Below are positions 15,361 through 33,814 of a stretch of DNA of 34,240 nucleotides, one piece after another. Source of the DNA: Beijerinckiaceae bacterium (GTDB taxonomy: Bacteria > Pseudomonadota > Alphaproteobacteria > Rhizobiales > Beijerinckiaceae); assembly GCA_027532775.1 (NCBI GenBank), contig JAPZTO010000004.1, positions 1 to 34,240 of the forward strand, in the 5' to 3' direction. Below the pieces are notes generated by a model, which had not been told where the DNA came from, searched no databases, and saw nothing but the letters and a program-made list of their open reading frames with translations. Position numbers and translations under genes: made by a program. Each line of letters begins with the position of its first letter. Within the stretch, counting starts at the first letter, position 1.

Positions 15361-16089
15361 TCAGCCCTTCCGCCTGGCGCTGCGGACAATCTCGTCGACG
15401 CGGTTGAGGATGGGTTCCGGTGCGCGGGTGAAATCGGGGTCATAGCCCTTGAGATCATCCGAGAGGATGCGGATATCCGCGTCGATCCGCGACATTTCCG
15501 GTGCCGAAAGGCCAGCCTCTTCCTTCTTCATCGCACTTTCGAGCCGATAGAGCACGTTCAGCAGCTTGCCCCGGCGCGATTCGTCGCCCGGCTGGTCCTT
15601 GCGGAGCCTGTGATAACCTTCGGCCAGATCGGCCGCCCGGGGCAGATACGAGGCGAAATAGCGGCGCGCAAGCCCGAGCTTGACCGGCTCGGCCATCAAC
15701 CGGGCATGGACGGTGTCTGCCACATCCGCGAGCACACGGAACTGCCGGGCAATGGCCGAATCGGGGATGGCGCCGGCGGCACCGCGGATTCGGCCGATAT
15801 CGTGCTTGGCCCCGAGCAGGAGGTCGAAATGGGCCGGCGGGCTGTAGGCCTCGGCCGGGTAATCCGGCGCCGGTTCACGCACGATGCGGGCCTCGATCAC
15901 CGGTTCGGCCCTGGCTTCCGCGCGCTGCTTGCGGGCGGCGCGGGCGAGCAGGATCCAGGCGACAAAGGCGAAGATCACCGGGCCGAATGTCACGACGGTC
16001 AGCCCGAGGGCCCAGAGCGTGATCAGCGCGAAGAAAAAGAAGGGCGCCATGGCCGCTGCCAGAGCCAATGCGCTGAAACCGCGAAACAC
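15361..16089 (-). CDS. Two-helix membrane protein, possibly XpaC/5-bromo-4-chloroindolyl phosphate hydrolysis family
   Basis: The 242-residue product has two hydrophobic helices at the N-terminus (about residues 6-30 and 33-52), then a basic stretch (RAARKQRAEARAE), a Pro-rich linker and a helical cytoplasmic domain from about residue 85. The domain has ARRYFASYLPRAADLAEGYH and LLNVLYRLESAMKKEE, a pattern I associate with the XpaC-like family named for indolyl phosphate hydrolysis; the name says little about true function. It is convergent with quiC, with no bases between the two stops, and divergent from secE. Nothing ties it to the catabolic operon. Identification is tentative, but the gene itself is well supported by coding pattern and a clean start. 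Confidence 0.72.
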   Translation of the reverse strand: MFRGFSALALAAAMAPFFFFALITLWALGLTVVTFGPVIFAFVAWILLARAARKQRAEARAEPVIEARIVREPAPDYPAEAYSPPAHFDLLLGAKHDIGRIRGAAGAIPDSAIARQFRVLADVADTVHARLMAEPVKLGLARRYFASYLPRAADLAEGYHRLRKDQPGDESRRGKLLNVLYRLESAMKKEEAGLSAPEMSRIDADIRILSDDLKGYDPDFTRAPEPILNRVDEIVRSARRKG

Positions 16090-16172
16090 GCCTGTTCTCC
16101 CTTCGCTTTCCTGCGCGTGAAGATGGGAGGCGAGGGGGGCTCCTGCAAGCGGAAAAGGCGGAAAAACGGAAA

Positions 16173-16201
16173 TTGACGCTGCGGCTGCAACCGACTATGT
16201 A
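16173..16201 (+). promoter_or_regulatory. Candidate promoter of secE-nusG
   Basis: TTGACG (16173-16178) and TATGTA (16196-16201) are 17 bases apart, 147 bases upstream of the secE ATG. A local promoter is needed here because the usual upstream tuf and tRNA-Trp transcripts are 13.5 kb away and minus-strand genes intervene. The rest of 16090-16348 shows no gene. Confidence 0.5.
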
Positions 16202-16348
16202 ACGAAGCATTCCCTGACAAACCGGCCACGAACGACCCGCGGAGCGGGAACGGGGCCTTGCAGGCGAAAACCGGCCGTGCCCCCTTGAAAGGTCGCGGTC
16301 CCGCAGCGATCTTGGCGCAAGGCGCCGGAACGAGAAGGATCATGGGCG

Positions 16349-16546
16349 ATGGCGAAGCCGAACCCGGTTGAATTCCTGCAGGAAGTGCAGGCCGAAGGCA
16401 AGAAGGTCTCCTGGCCGACCCGCAAGGAAACCATGATCACCACCGGCATGGTTTTCCTGCTCGTGATCGTGGCGTCGATCTTCTTCCTGCTGGCGGATAT
16501 GGTGATCCGCTGGGGCGTCGGGCTTGTGCTCGGCATCGGCCGCTGA
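16349..16546 (+). CDS. secE: Preprotein translocase subunit SecE
   Basis: This 65-residue protein is the short, one-helix form of SecE that clamps SecY in the protein-export channel. The amphipathic region contains [20 protein letters not shown], with the conserved K-V-x-W-P-x-R/T-K motif at about 19-26, followed by a single membrane helix (about 29-52, [20 protein letters not shown]) and a short tail. E. coli SecE has two extra helices; alphaproteobacterial forms like this do not. nusG follows 11 bases later, as in nearly all bacteria. Confidence 0.97.
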   Translation: MAKPNPVEFLQEVQAEGKKVSWPTRKETMITTGMVFLLVIVASIFFLLADMVIRWGVGLVLGIGR

Positions 16547-16557
16547 GGAGCCCGATC

Positions 16558-17115
16558 ATGTCTGCGACCGCCCGTGCCGATCGGCCCAAGCGCTGGTACA
16601 TTGTCCATGCCTTCTCGAATTTCGAGAAGAAGGTGGCGGATGACATCAAGAACGGTGCCGCCCTGCGCGGCCTGGAGGATCTGTTCGAGGAAATCCTCGT
16701 CCCGACCGAGAAGGTGACGGAAGTCCGTCGCGGCCGCCGCATCGAGACCGACCGCAAGTTCTTTCCCGGCTACGTGCTGGTGAAATGCGAGCTGACCGAC
16801 GAGGCCTACCACCTCATCAAGAACACGCCGAAAGTCACCGGCTTCCTCGGGGCCGACAAGAAGCCGATCCCGATCCCCGATGCCGAGGCCGAGCGCATCA
16901 AGGGCCAGGTCGTCGAGACCAGCGAAAAGCCGAAGACTACGATCATCTACGAGGTGGGCGAGAACGTGAAGGTGGCCGAAGGCCCGTTCGCCTCGTTCAA
17001 CGGCGTGGTCGAGGAAGTGGATTTCCCGCGCCAGCGCCTCAAGGTGGCCGTGTCGATCTTCGGCCGAGCGACCCCGGTGGAACTCGAGTTCAGCCAGGTC
17101 GAAAAGCAGAAGTAA
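16558..17115 (+). CDS. nusG: Transcription termination/antitermination factor NusG
   Basis: NusG (185 residues) binds RNA polymerase, reduces pausing and links it to Rho or to ribosomes. The N-terminal NGN domain runs from about residue 11: [20 protein letters not shown], then [20 protein letters not shown]. The C-terminal KOW domain is near 128-160 ([20 protein letters not shown]). Length and order are standard. A hairpin with one mismatch spans the stop codon (17110-17132) and is followed by a short T/C-rich run; it may be a weak terminator before rplK. Confidence 0.97.
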   Translation: MSATARADRPKRWYIVHAFSNFEKKVADDIKNGAALRGLEDLFEEILVPTEKVTEVRRGRRIETDRKFFPGYVLVKCELTDEAYHLIKNTPKVTGFLGADKKPIPIPDAEAERIKGQVVETSEKPKTTIIYEVGENVKVAEGPFASFNGVVEEVDFPRQRLKVAVSIFGRATPVELEFSQVEKQK

Positions 17116-17210
17116 GCGCTTTTCGCTTGCTTTCCCCTGTTTCTGCGCTTATGCGCACCGACTTCCGGTATCGGCTGCGGTCGATGCCCGAAATCCGTGG
17201 CGGGCGGTTG

Positions 17211-17318
17211 GTGGCTTCTTCTCGGAAGCCCTCACGCAAAGCCGGACCACGGTTCCAATCGGCCTGACCCCGCCCGGGGAAGGGCCTTCGCCCCCGACGG
17301 CCCTTTCAGTGGTCCGGC
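17211..17318 (+). promoter_or_regulatory. Structured 5' leader of rplK-rplA
   Basis: Three hairpins lie in the 221-base gap. GGCTTC (17213-17218) pairs with GAAGCC (17225-17230). GCCGGACCAC (17241-17250) pairs perfectly over 10 bp with GTGGTCCGGC (17309-17318). Enclosed in that is a 9-bp stem, 17278-17286 with 17299-17307 (one G-T pair). The outer stem ends 18 bases before the rplK ATG, just above the ribosome site. In E. coli the rplKA mRNA is repressed by L1 binding the leader; this structure is the natural candidate, though I cannot confirm an L1 site. Confidence 0.6.
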
Positions 17319-17336
17319 CGGGTTCTGGAGAGAGAC

Positions 17337-17786
17337 ATGGCAAAGAAAATCATCGGCTTTATCAAGCTGCAGATTCCGGCTGGCGACGCCAAGCCGGCGC
17401 CGCCCGTGGGTCCGGCCCTCGGTCAGCGTGGTCTGAACATCATGGAATTCTGCAAGGCCTTCAATGCGAAGACCGCGCAGATGGAAAAGGGGATGCCGAT
17501 CCCCGTCGTTATCACGGCCTTCGCCGACCGCTCCTTCACTTTCGAGATGAAGCAGCCGCCGGTGACCTACTTCCTCAAGAAGGCTGCCAACCTGAAGCTC
17601 GGCAAGAAGCCGGCCTCGGGTTCGAAGACCCCCGGCAAGGGTGGCTTCGTCGGCAAGGTGACCGAAGCGCAGCTGCGCGACATCGCCGAGAAGAAGATCG
17701 TCGACATGAATTGCGACACGATCGCTTCCGCCGTCGAGCAGATCCGTGGTTCGGCCCGTGCCATGGGCCTCGAGGTGGTGGGGTAA
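17337..17786 (+). CDS. rplK: 50S ribosomal protein L11
   Basis: L11 (149 residues) forms part of the GTPase centre of the 50S subunit and binds 23S rRNA with L10. Recognisable stretches are [38 protein letters not shown], and the rRNA-binding C-terminal part with [13 protein letters not shown] and [12 protein letters not shown]. It is slightly longer than the usual 141-144 residues through a [14 protein letters not shown] linker. GGAGAGAGAC precedes the ATG. rplA follows after four bases. Confidence 0.97.
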   Translation: MAKKIIGFIKLQIPAGDAKPAPPVGPALGQRGLNIMEFCKAFNAKTAQMEKGMPIPVVITAFADRSFTFEMKQPPVTYFLKKAANLKLGKKPASGSKTPGKGGFVGKVTEAQLRDIAEKKIVDMNCDTIASAVEQIRGSARAMGLEVVG

Positions 17787-17790
17787 CGCC

Positions 17791-18513
<723 letters not shown>

Positions 18514-18543
18514 ACCTCTGCCCTTCCGGGCTGATGGATCCTC

Positions 18544-18572
18544 GCCCCGCGCCTCCGGCGCGGGGCTTTTTT
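18544..18572 (+). terminator. Rho-independent terminator of rplKA
   Basis: GCCCCGCGCC (18544-18553) pairs over 10 bp with GGCGCGGGGC (18557-18566) across a 3-base TCC loop, followed by six T (18567-18572). This is a textbook intrinsic terminator. It should stop most transcription before the acyltransferase, so that gene and rplJ need their own promoters. Confidence 0.93.
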
Positions 18573-18638
18573 GTTTCCGGCCCCCGGCGCGGGGCTTTTT
18601 CGTTTTCCGGCCTCCGGCGCGGGGCTTTTTTGTTTCCG
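18552..18638. repeat. Tandem triplication of the terminator 3' arm and T tract
   Basis: The arm GGCGCGGGGC with its T run occurs at 18557-18572, 18586-18600 and 18616-18631, spaced 29 and 30 bases, each followed by a (T)CCGG-type link. The 5' arm exists once only (18544-18553). Copy 2 can still form a 5-bp GCCCC/GGGGC hairpin before TTTTT. Slippage or unequal crossover is the likely origin; the second and third arms may act as back-up or alternative partners. Confidence 0.85.
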
Positions 18639-18798
18639 GCTCTCCCGTACCGTTTCCGGACAGGCCCGGCGGAAACGTCCCATGGCGGAACGGAAGATCC
18701 GATTCACGGGCTGGAAACACCTCTCCCCTATGCGTTGGGGCTGGCGCAGGGCTTGCAACTCACGATCGAAACCATCGAGTTGTACCGGAGAGAACCAC

Positions 18799-19944
18799 AT
18801 GGAGTCGAAGCGTTACGAGGCCCTGGACGGATGGCGCGGCCTGGCGGCTCTCGCGATCACGTTCTACCATGCGCCGATCGACAACCCGCTGCGCGACATG
18901 GCCGGCTGGAAGAACTGGGAACTCTTCGTCGATTTCTTCTTCGTTCTCTCGGGCTTTGTGATCATGCATGCCTGGGGCCAGCGTCTGGTGGATGCCGGCT
19001 CGGCCCGGGACTTCATGTCGAGGCGCTTCTGGCGGATCTGGCCGCTGCATTTCTCGATCCTGTTTGCGTTCTTCGGCATCGAGATGCTCAAGGCCATCCT
19101 GCAGGCCTTCGTGGCGCTGCCGCTCGAGGAAGCGCCGTTCACGGCCAGCAAGTCCTGGATGGCGCTGCTGAGCAACATCACGATGACCCAGTCGCTCAAC
19201 CTTCACGGGACGACCACCTGGAACGGTCCGGCCTGGAGCATCTCGGTCGAGTTCTGGACCTATCTCGTTTTTGCCGCCGCCATCCTCACCTTCCGCCGGC
19301 ATCTCGACAAGGCGCTGCTGCCGATCGCTTTCGGCGCGATGCTCGTCGTGGCCTGGAATTCGCCGATCTATCTGTTCGCGACCCATGATTTCGGCCTGTT
19401 CCGGGCGATCTACGGCTTCTTCATCGGCGCGGCGACCTATCGGCTGGTCCGGTCGGAAAGGTTTGTCGTCGAGGGCGGCACCGCGATCGAGGTTGCCGTG
19501 GTCATGGCGCTTTCGAGCTATCTGCTGGCGACCGGGGTCAACCTGTCCTCGCTCTTCGCGCCCTTGGTCTTTGCCGGCGTCATCGTGGTGTTCAGCCAGG
19601 GCAGGGGCCTGCTGACCCGGGCCCTCGAAAGCCGCCCCATCCAGGCGCTCGGCCTGTGGAGCTACTCGATCTACCTCGTCCACGCGCTGCTCTATTACGG
19701 GTTGCGTCTTGTCCTGATCGTGGTGGAGAAGGTGACGAAGGTTCCGCTCACCGTATCCGGTTCGGGCAGCGGCCGGGTCTTCAGCTTCGGGGGCACTGCG
19801 ATCGACCTTGTGGTCATCGCCGCGCTGCTGCTGGTGACGATCGTCATTTCTGCCAAGACCTACCGCTTCATCGAGCGACCGTTCATGATTTCCCGCGCCC
19901 GGGCAGAGGCAACGACGGCGTCGGGGCAGACCGTTCCGGCATGA
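18799..19944 (+). CDS. Acyltransferase 3 family membrane protein (OafA/YrhL-like)
   Basis: The 381-residue protein is a multi-pass inner-membrane acyltransferase of the type that adds acyl groups to exported sugars or lipids. The start at 18799 has GGAGAG six bases upstream and gives the family opening RYEALDGWRGLAALAITFYH, with the conserved R-G and His20-25 region. Other family marks are LFVDFFFVLSGFVIMHAW, the block RRFWRIWPLHFSIL, WSISVEFWTYLVF and the late LWSYSIYLVHALLYY. About ten hydrophobic helices are visible. No SGNH domain is attached. It is inserted between rplA and rplJ, which are adjacent in most bacteria, and is insulated by the terminator at 18544-18572. The acceptor is unknown. 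Confidence 0.92.
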   Translation: MESKRYEALDGWRGLAALAITFYHAPIDNPLRDMAGWKNWELFVDFFFVLSGFVIMHAWGQRLVDAGSARDFMSRRFWRIWPLHFSILFAFFGIEMLKAILQAFVALPLEEAPFTASKSWMALLSNITMTQSLNLHGTTTWNGPAWSISVEFWTYLVFAAAILTFRRHLDKALLPIAFGAMLVVAWNSPIYLFATHDFGLFRAIYGFFIGAATYRLVRSERFVVEGGTAIEVAVVMALSSYLLATGVNLSSLFAPLVFAGVIVVFSQGRGLLTRALESRPIQALGLWSYSIYLVHALLYYGLRLVLIVVEKVTKVPLTVSGSGSGRVFSFGGTAIDLVVIAALLLVTIVISAKTYRFIERPFMISRARAEATTASGQTVPA

Positions 19945-19948
19945 TTGG

Positions 19949-19970
19949 CCGAAACAAAGTTCGGGATTTT
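19949..19970 (+). terminator. Weak candidate terminator after the acyltransferase gene
   Basis: CCGAA (19949-19953) pairs with TTCGG (19960-19964) around six bases, followed by GATTTT. The stem is short and the T run imperfect, so termination would be partial at best. Confidence 0.3.
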
Positions 19971-20541
19971 GTCAAGCCCCCTCTTGCGTCCTGATCGCCA
20001 AGGGACTATTGACCACAGCTTGCGGAAGAGGATCACGGGGAACCGTGTCCTTTTCTGTCGCACCTGACAAGGGTGCGAGCTGGTTGGGGCAAGGTGATCC
20101 TTTCTTCCAATCCAGTCAATCCTGTCCGAGACTGCAGGTGCAAGGGTTGTCAGACATTCGCGTCGATCCGGTTCGCGCAAGCGATCAGGGGAGTGTTTTC
20201 TGTCACCGGCTTAATCGTCCGCGGCCCAGCCGCGGCTTTCCGGGGAGAGCCGATCTCCGGGGGGACAAGCCTGCATAGATGGGGAAAGGAATTCGCGCTT
20301 CCGAAGGAACCGTCCTTCCGAAGCGCTGCATTCGTTTTCTCGGCCCTAGGGTTCGCGGGAATGTCCCGTTCATCCCCAGGGGGACAGGCGGGCCTCGATC
20401 CGGGAAACCGGGAAGGGGTCAGGGCGGGGAAACCCGCATGAACCGTTGTCCTTCTGGGTGTCGCATCCGATGCGCCGCCAGAGGATGGCAGAGCGCAGAG
20501 AGGGGCAGGGATCATCCTGTGCCCCGATCCGGAGAAAGCAC
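19971..20541 (+). other. Long non-coding leader/promoter region of rplJ
   Basis: About 570 bases hold no convincing gene. Hairpins visible here are CCGCGG-CCCAG-CCGCGG (20219-20235), GGAGA with TCTCC near 20244-20258, TGTCCC (20362-20367) with GGGACA (20381-20386), CCGG-GAAA-CCGG (20400-20411) and GCGGG-GAAA-CCCGC (20424-20437). The rplJ promoter must lie here because the rplA terminator and the acyltransferase separate it from rplK, but I see no strong -35/-10 pair. In known bacteria the L10-(L7/L12) complex represses rplJL by binding this leader; the GAAA-capped hairpins are candidate parts of that site. Confidence 0.6.
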
Positions 20542-21060
20542 GTGGATAGAGCTGGTAAAGAAGAGCTCGTCTCGACACTCAACTCGGTCTTCTCGAAGGC
20601 CAGTGTGGTTGTCGTCGCGCATTATTCCGGCCTGACCGTTGCCCAGATGCAGAAGCTCCGCAAGGAGATGAAGGCTGCTGGCGCCACGGTGAAGGTCGCG
20701 AAGAATCGCCTCGTGAAAATCGCGCTCGATGGCACTGAAGTCGCGTCTATCGCGGGCCTGATGAAGGGTCCGACCATTCTTGCCTATTCGGATGACCCGG
20801 TCGCGGCTCCGAAAGTGGCGGTGGATTTCGCCAAGGGGAACGACAAGCTCGTGATCCTCGGCGGGGCGATGGGCAAGACCGCTCTCAACGTCGATGGTGT
20901 GAAGGCCCTGGCCACCATGCCGTCGCTCGACGAACTGCGTGCGAAGCTGATCGGCCTGATCCAGGCCCCGGCGACGAAGATCGCGCAGCTCTCGACCGCG
21001 CCCGCTGCGAAGCTGGCGCGTGTGTTCGGAGCGTATGCCAAGCGAGACGAAGCAGCCTGA
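20542..21060 (+). CDS. rplJ: 50S ribosomal protein L10
   Basis: L10 (172 residues) anchors L7/L12 dimers to the ribosome stalk. The start is a GTG at 20542, with GGAG seven bases upstream, giving [17 protein letters not shown], the normal alphaproteobacterial opening; an in-frame ATG at 20446 would add 32 residues that do not resemble L10. Typical stretches are [32 protein letters not shown] and [20 protein letters not shown]. The C-terminal helix that carries L7/L12 dimers ends in [14 protein letters not shown]. rplL follows 87 bases later. Confidence 0.96.
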   Translation: MDRAGKEELVSTLNSVFSKASVVVVAHYSGLTVAQMQKLRKEMKAAGATVKVAKNRLVKIALDGTEVASIAGLMKGPTILAYSDDPVAAPKVAVDFAKGNDKLVILGGAMGKTALNVDGVKALATMPSLDELRAKLIGLIQAPATKIAQLSTAPAAKLARVFGAYAKRDEAA

Positions 21061-21147
21061 GACGAAGAACCCGATCTGGGGCCGCCCGTTATCATGGGCC
21101 GCCTCGCGAAAAACGAATGCAACGATTGATAGCCGAAGGATATGACC

Positions 21148-21528
21148 ATGGCTGACCTGTCCAAACTCGTCGACGAACTGTCGAACCTCACCGTTCTCGA
21201 AGCCGCCGAACTGGCCAAGATGCTCGAAGAGAAGTGGGGCGTTTCCGCCGCCGCCGCCGTTGCCGTTGCCGCCGCTCCGGCGGGTGGTGGCGCTGCCGCT
21301 GCTGCCGTTGAAGAGAAGACCGAGTTCACGGTTGTTCTCGCCTCTGCCGGCGACAAGAAGATCGAAGTCATCAAGGAAGTCCGCGCCATTACCGGCCTGG
21401 GCCTGAAGGAAGCCAAGGACCTCGTCGAAGGCGCCCCGAAGCCCGTCAAGGAAGGTGCTTCCAAGGACGAAGCCGAGAAGATCAAGAAGCAGCTCGAAGC
21501 TGTTGGCGCCAAGGTCGAACTCAAGTGA
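21148..21528 (+). CDS. rplL: 50S ribosomal protein L7/L12
   Basis: L7/L12 (126 residues) forms the flexible stalk that recruits and activates translation GTPases. The start at 21148 is chosen over the ATG two codons earlier (21142) because AAGGA lies seven bases before 21148 but only one base before 21142, and [20 protein letters not shown] is the normal N-terminus. The N-terminal dimer domain is followed by an Ala/Gly/Val hinge (about 35-55) and the C-terminal domain with [20 protein letters not shown] and [12 protein letters not shown]. It is followed by a strong terminator. Confidence 0.97.
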   Translation: MADLSKLVDELSNLTVLEAAELAKMLEEKWGVSAAAAVAVAAAPAGGGAAAAAVEEKTEFTVVLASAGDKKIEVIKEVRAITGLGLKEAKDLVEGAPKPVKEGASKDEAEKIKKQLEAVGAKVELK

Positions 21529-21560
21529 GTTCGGCCCTCCGGGGCCCCTGACATCATTGA

Positions 21561-21590
21561 CCCGCGCAGGTTTCCCTGCGCGGGCCTTTT
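21561..21590 (+). terminator. Terminator/attenuator between rplL and rpoB
   Basis: CCCGCGCAGG (21561-21570) pairs perfectly with CCTGCGCGGG (21575-21584) around TTTC, followed by CCTTTT. In E. coli a partial terminator at the same place lowers rpoBC expression relative to rplJL; the short T run here (four) fits partial read-through. Confidence 0.88.
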
Positions 21591-21639
21591 GGTCTGAATG
21601 ACCTGTTGGTCTGAAGGATCTGGCGGTTCGTAAACCGAT

Positions 21640-21671
21640 CGACCCAAGCCGTTCGCGAACGGTTTCGGTCG
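21640..21671 (+). promoter_or_regulatory. Two-part hairpin in the rpoB leader
   Basis: CGACC (21640-21644) pairs with GGTCG (21667-21671). After a two-by-two internal loop (CA/TC), AGCCGTT (21647-21653) pairs with AACGGTT (21658-21664) around a CGCG loop. It lies 56 bases before the rpoB ATG and has no T run, so it is not a terminator. It may be an RNase III cut site, as E. coli has between rplL and rpoB, or a regulatory element. Confidence 0.6.
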
Positions 21672-21727
21672 GTTGCCACGGTGACCGTATTCCCGTCGTA
21701 TTCGGACGTGCTTTAACGAGGATCAAG

Positions 21728-25879
<4,152 letters not shown>

Positions 25880-25889
25880 CCTGCAGGCG

Positions 25890-25992
25890 GGGAGGGGGTT
25901 CCCTCCCTTTCCGGCCCGGCGTGTCTCGCCCGGCCGTCGTGATCGCGTAGGATAGAGTTATCGGATCGGGATTCGCGGCCAGACGTGGCCGC
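25890..25992 (+). promoter_or_regulatory. Two hairpins in the rpoB-rpoC gap
   Basis: GGGAGGG (25890-25896) pairs with CCCTCCC (25901-25907) around GGTT, followed by only TTT. GCGGCCA (25975-25981) pairs with TGGCCGC (25986-25992) around GACG, ending 23 bases before the rpoC ATG. The first may be a weak terminator or an mRNA processing site; the second may affect rpoC translation. Neither is strong evidence of control. Confidence 0.5.
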
Positions 25993-26015
25993 CGGCATCC
26001 CCCAGGAGACGACTG

Positions 26016-30203
<4,188 letters not shown>

Positions 30204-30230
30204 ACGGCCGCGTTCCTCGCCGGGAATCAC

Positions 30231-30258
30231 GGGGCGGGCCTTCGGGTCCGCCCCTTTT
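30231..30258 (+). terminator. Terminator of the rpoBC operon with UUCG loop
   Basis: GGGGCGGGCC (30231-30240) pairs over 10 bp (one G-T) with GGTCCGCCCC (30245-30254) around TTCG, followed by TTTT. The extra-stable tetraloop and GC stem make this an efficient intrinsic terminator, so rpsL-rpsG-fusA-tuf should use its own promoter. Confidence 0.93.
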
Positions 30259-30400
30259 GTCTGGGGCATCGTGACCCTTTCCAACCTGCCCGGGCGGGGG
30301 TGCGGGGTCTTGTGGCATGAGGGTCCGGGGCTTGTTCCTCCCCGGCGGGGGCAAAATCCGCAGATCGTGCCTGCATCGGTGTCAAAACGGGAAAAGGGTG

Positions 30401-30429
30401 TTGACAATCCGGGCCTGCCGAGTCAGAAG
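30401..30429 (+). promoter_or_regulatory. Candidate promoter of the str operon
   Basis: TTGACA at 30401-30406 is a perfect -35, and CAGAAG at 30424-30429 is the 17-base-spaced -10 position. The weak -10 is a caution. The site lies downstream of the rpoC terminator, as required. Confidence 0.42.
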
Positions 30430-30518
30430 CACGCCACTTAGCAGGCTGTGATCTGTGCATGCTTCGCGAACCATCGCGGAACGACCCGGATCAAACGCTG
30501 CTTTCCAAGCGACCAGCA

Positions 30519-30544
30519 ACAGATCGATCTGTGATCCTGGATCA
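30519..30544. promoter_or_regulatory. Two back-to-back perfect palindromes upstream of rpsL
   Basis: ACAGATCGATCTGT (30519-30532) is a perfect 14-bp palindrome. Sharing its last base, TGATCCTGGATCA (30532-30544) is a perfect 13-bp palindrome. They lie in the rpsL leader, about 90 bases after the likely transcription start. They could be protein operators or alternative RNA hairpins. Confidence 0.5.
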
Positions 30545-30764
30545 TCGGTCGAGCCGGTCATGATCGTACGGTCCGTCCGTCCGATCCTCTGGTTCAGGCG
30601 CCTTTTGGGCCCGCTCAGGCATGGCCCGAACGGCGCGTTTTTGCGCTTCGTACCGGCCTTCGTGCGGCACGGGCGCAGGACGGCTCCGCAAGGGGCTGAA
30701 ACATGCGGGCTTTCGGGCCCAACGGGCCTCCTTCGGGAGGGAACAGGTAAGAGAAGGGCATCGA

Positions 30765-31136
30765 ATGCCGACGATTAGCCAGTTGATCCGGAAGCCCCGG
30801 GAAGCTGTCCGCAACCGGAACAAGGTTCCGGCCCTGGAAAGCTGCCCGCAGAAGCGCGGCGTTTGCACGCGCGTCTACACCACGACCCCGAAGAAGCCGA
30901 ACTCGGCGCTCCGCAAGGTCGCCAAGGTGCGTCTCACCAATGGCTTCGAAGTGATCGGCTACATCCCCGGTGAAGGCCACAACCTTCAGGAACACTCGGT
31001 CGTGATGATCCGCGGGGGCCGCGTGAAGGATCTTCCGGGCGTTCGCTACCACATTCTCCGCGGCGTTCTCGACACGCAAGGTGTCAAGAACCGCAAGCAG
31101 CGCCGGTCGAAGTACGGCGCGAAGCGCCCGAAGTAA
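30765..31136 (+). CDS. rpsL: 30S ribosomal protein S12
   Basis: S12 (123 residues) sits at the decoding centre. The true start is the ATG at 30765 giving [15 protein letters not shown]; the frame is open further upstream but that part does not match S12. The two lysines whose change gives streptomycin resistance are wild type: [14 protein letters not shown] near residue 43 and [13 protein letters not shown] near residue 88. The C-terminal [11 protein letters not shown] is standard. rpsG follows 28 bases later. Confidence 0.98.
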   Translation: MPTISQLIRKPREAVRNRNKVPALESCPQKRGVCTRVYTTTPKKPNSALRKVAKVRLTNGFEVIGYIPGEGHNLQEHSVVMIRGGRVKDLPGVRYHILRGVLDTQGVKNRKQRRSKYGAKRPK

Positions 31137-31164
31137 CTCGGCTCCGGTTCAAGAGGGTTTACAC

Positions 31165-31635
31165 ATGTCTCGCCGTCACGCTGCCGAAAAGCGCGAAATC
31201 ATTCCCGACGCCAAATATGGCGATATCGTGCTCACGAAATTCATGAATGCCGTCATGTACGAGGGCAAGAAGTCGGTTGCCGAAAAGATCGTCTATGGCG
31301 CTTTCGACATCATCGAGAGCCGTGCCAAGGCCGATCCGCTGCCGCTCTTCAAGCAGGCGCTCGACAATGTCGCGCCGGCCGTTGAAGTCCGGTCGCGCCG
31401 CGTCGGCGGTGCCACCTACCAGGTGCCGGTCGAAGTGCGCACCGAGCGCCGCCAGGCGCTTGCGATCCGCTGGATCATCAATGCGGCCCGCAGCCGCAAC
31501 GACAAGACCATGGTCGAGCGCCTCTCGTCGGAGCTGCTCGATGCTGCCAACAACCGCGGCAATGCCGTGAAGAAGCGCGAAGAGACGCACCGTATGGCGG
31601 AAGCCAACCGCGCCTTCTCGCATTATCGCTGGTAA
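31165..31635 (+). CDS. rpsG: 30S ribosomal protein S7
   Basis: S7 (156 residues) starts assembly of the 30S head and contacts the E-site tRNA. It opens [20 protein letters not shown] and contains [20 protein letters not shown] and [11 protein letters not shown], all highly conserved. AGAGGG precedes the ATG by seven bases. In E. coli S7 represses str-operon translation from the rpsL-rpsG gap; the gap here is only 28 bases and shows no clear structure. Confidence 0.98.
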   Translation: MSRRHAAEKREIIPDAKYGDIVLTKFMNAVMYEGKKSVAEKIVYGAFDIIESRAKADPLPLFKQALDNVAPAVEVRSRRVGGATYQVPVEVRTERRQALAIRWIINAARSRNDKTMVERLSSELLDAANNRGNAVKKREETHRMAEANRAFSHYRW

Positions 31636-31671
31636 ATTCAGGCCCCGCACCGGACAGGACGAGGACACGTT

Positions 31672-33759
<2,088 letters not shown>

Positions 33760-33814
33760 GGGCGACAGTTCAAACCGTTGAGCGCCCCGGGCGCGCATTA
33801 TTTAGGAGAGCCTC

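Larger units (their letters stand above)
30259..30764 (+). other. Promoter and leader region of rpsL-rpsG-fusA-tuf
   Basis: About 500 bases without a convincing gene. A perfect -35, TTGACA, is at 30401-30406; 17 bases on, the -10 position reads CAGAAG, a poor match. Downstream are two adjacent palindromes (30519-30532 and 30532-30544) and a UUCG-capped hairpin, CCTCC-TTCG-GGAGG (30727-30740), 24 bases before the rpsL ATG. This long leader is the place to expect growth-rate control of the str operon. Confidence 0.55.

Noticed and set aside
20073-20441. Short frames (about 90-140 residues) in the rplJ leader
   Set aside because: They have no ribosome site of note, no family resemblance, and overlap structured leader RNA on both strands.
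30455-30778. 107-residue frame upstream of rpsL
   Set aside because: It overlaps the rpsL start in another frame and has no convincing ribosome site; the region looks like leader.
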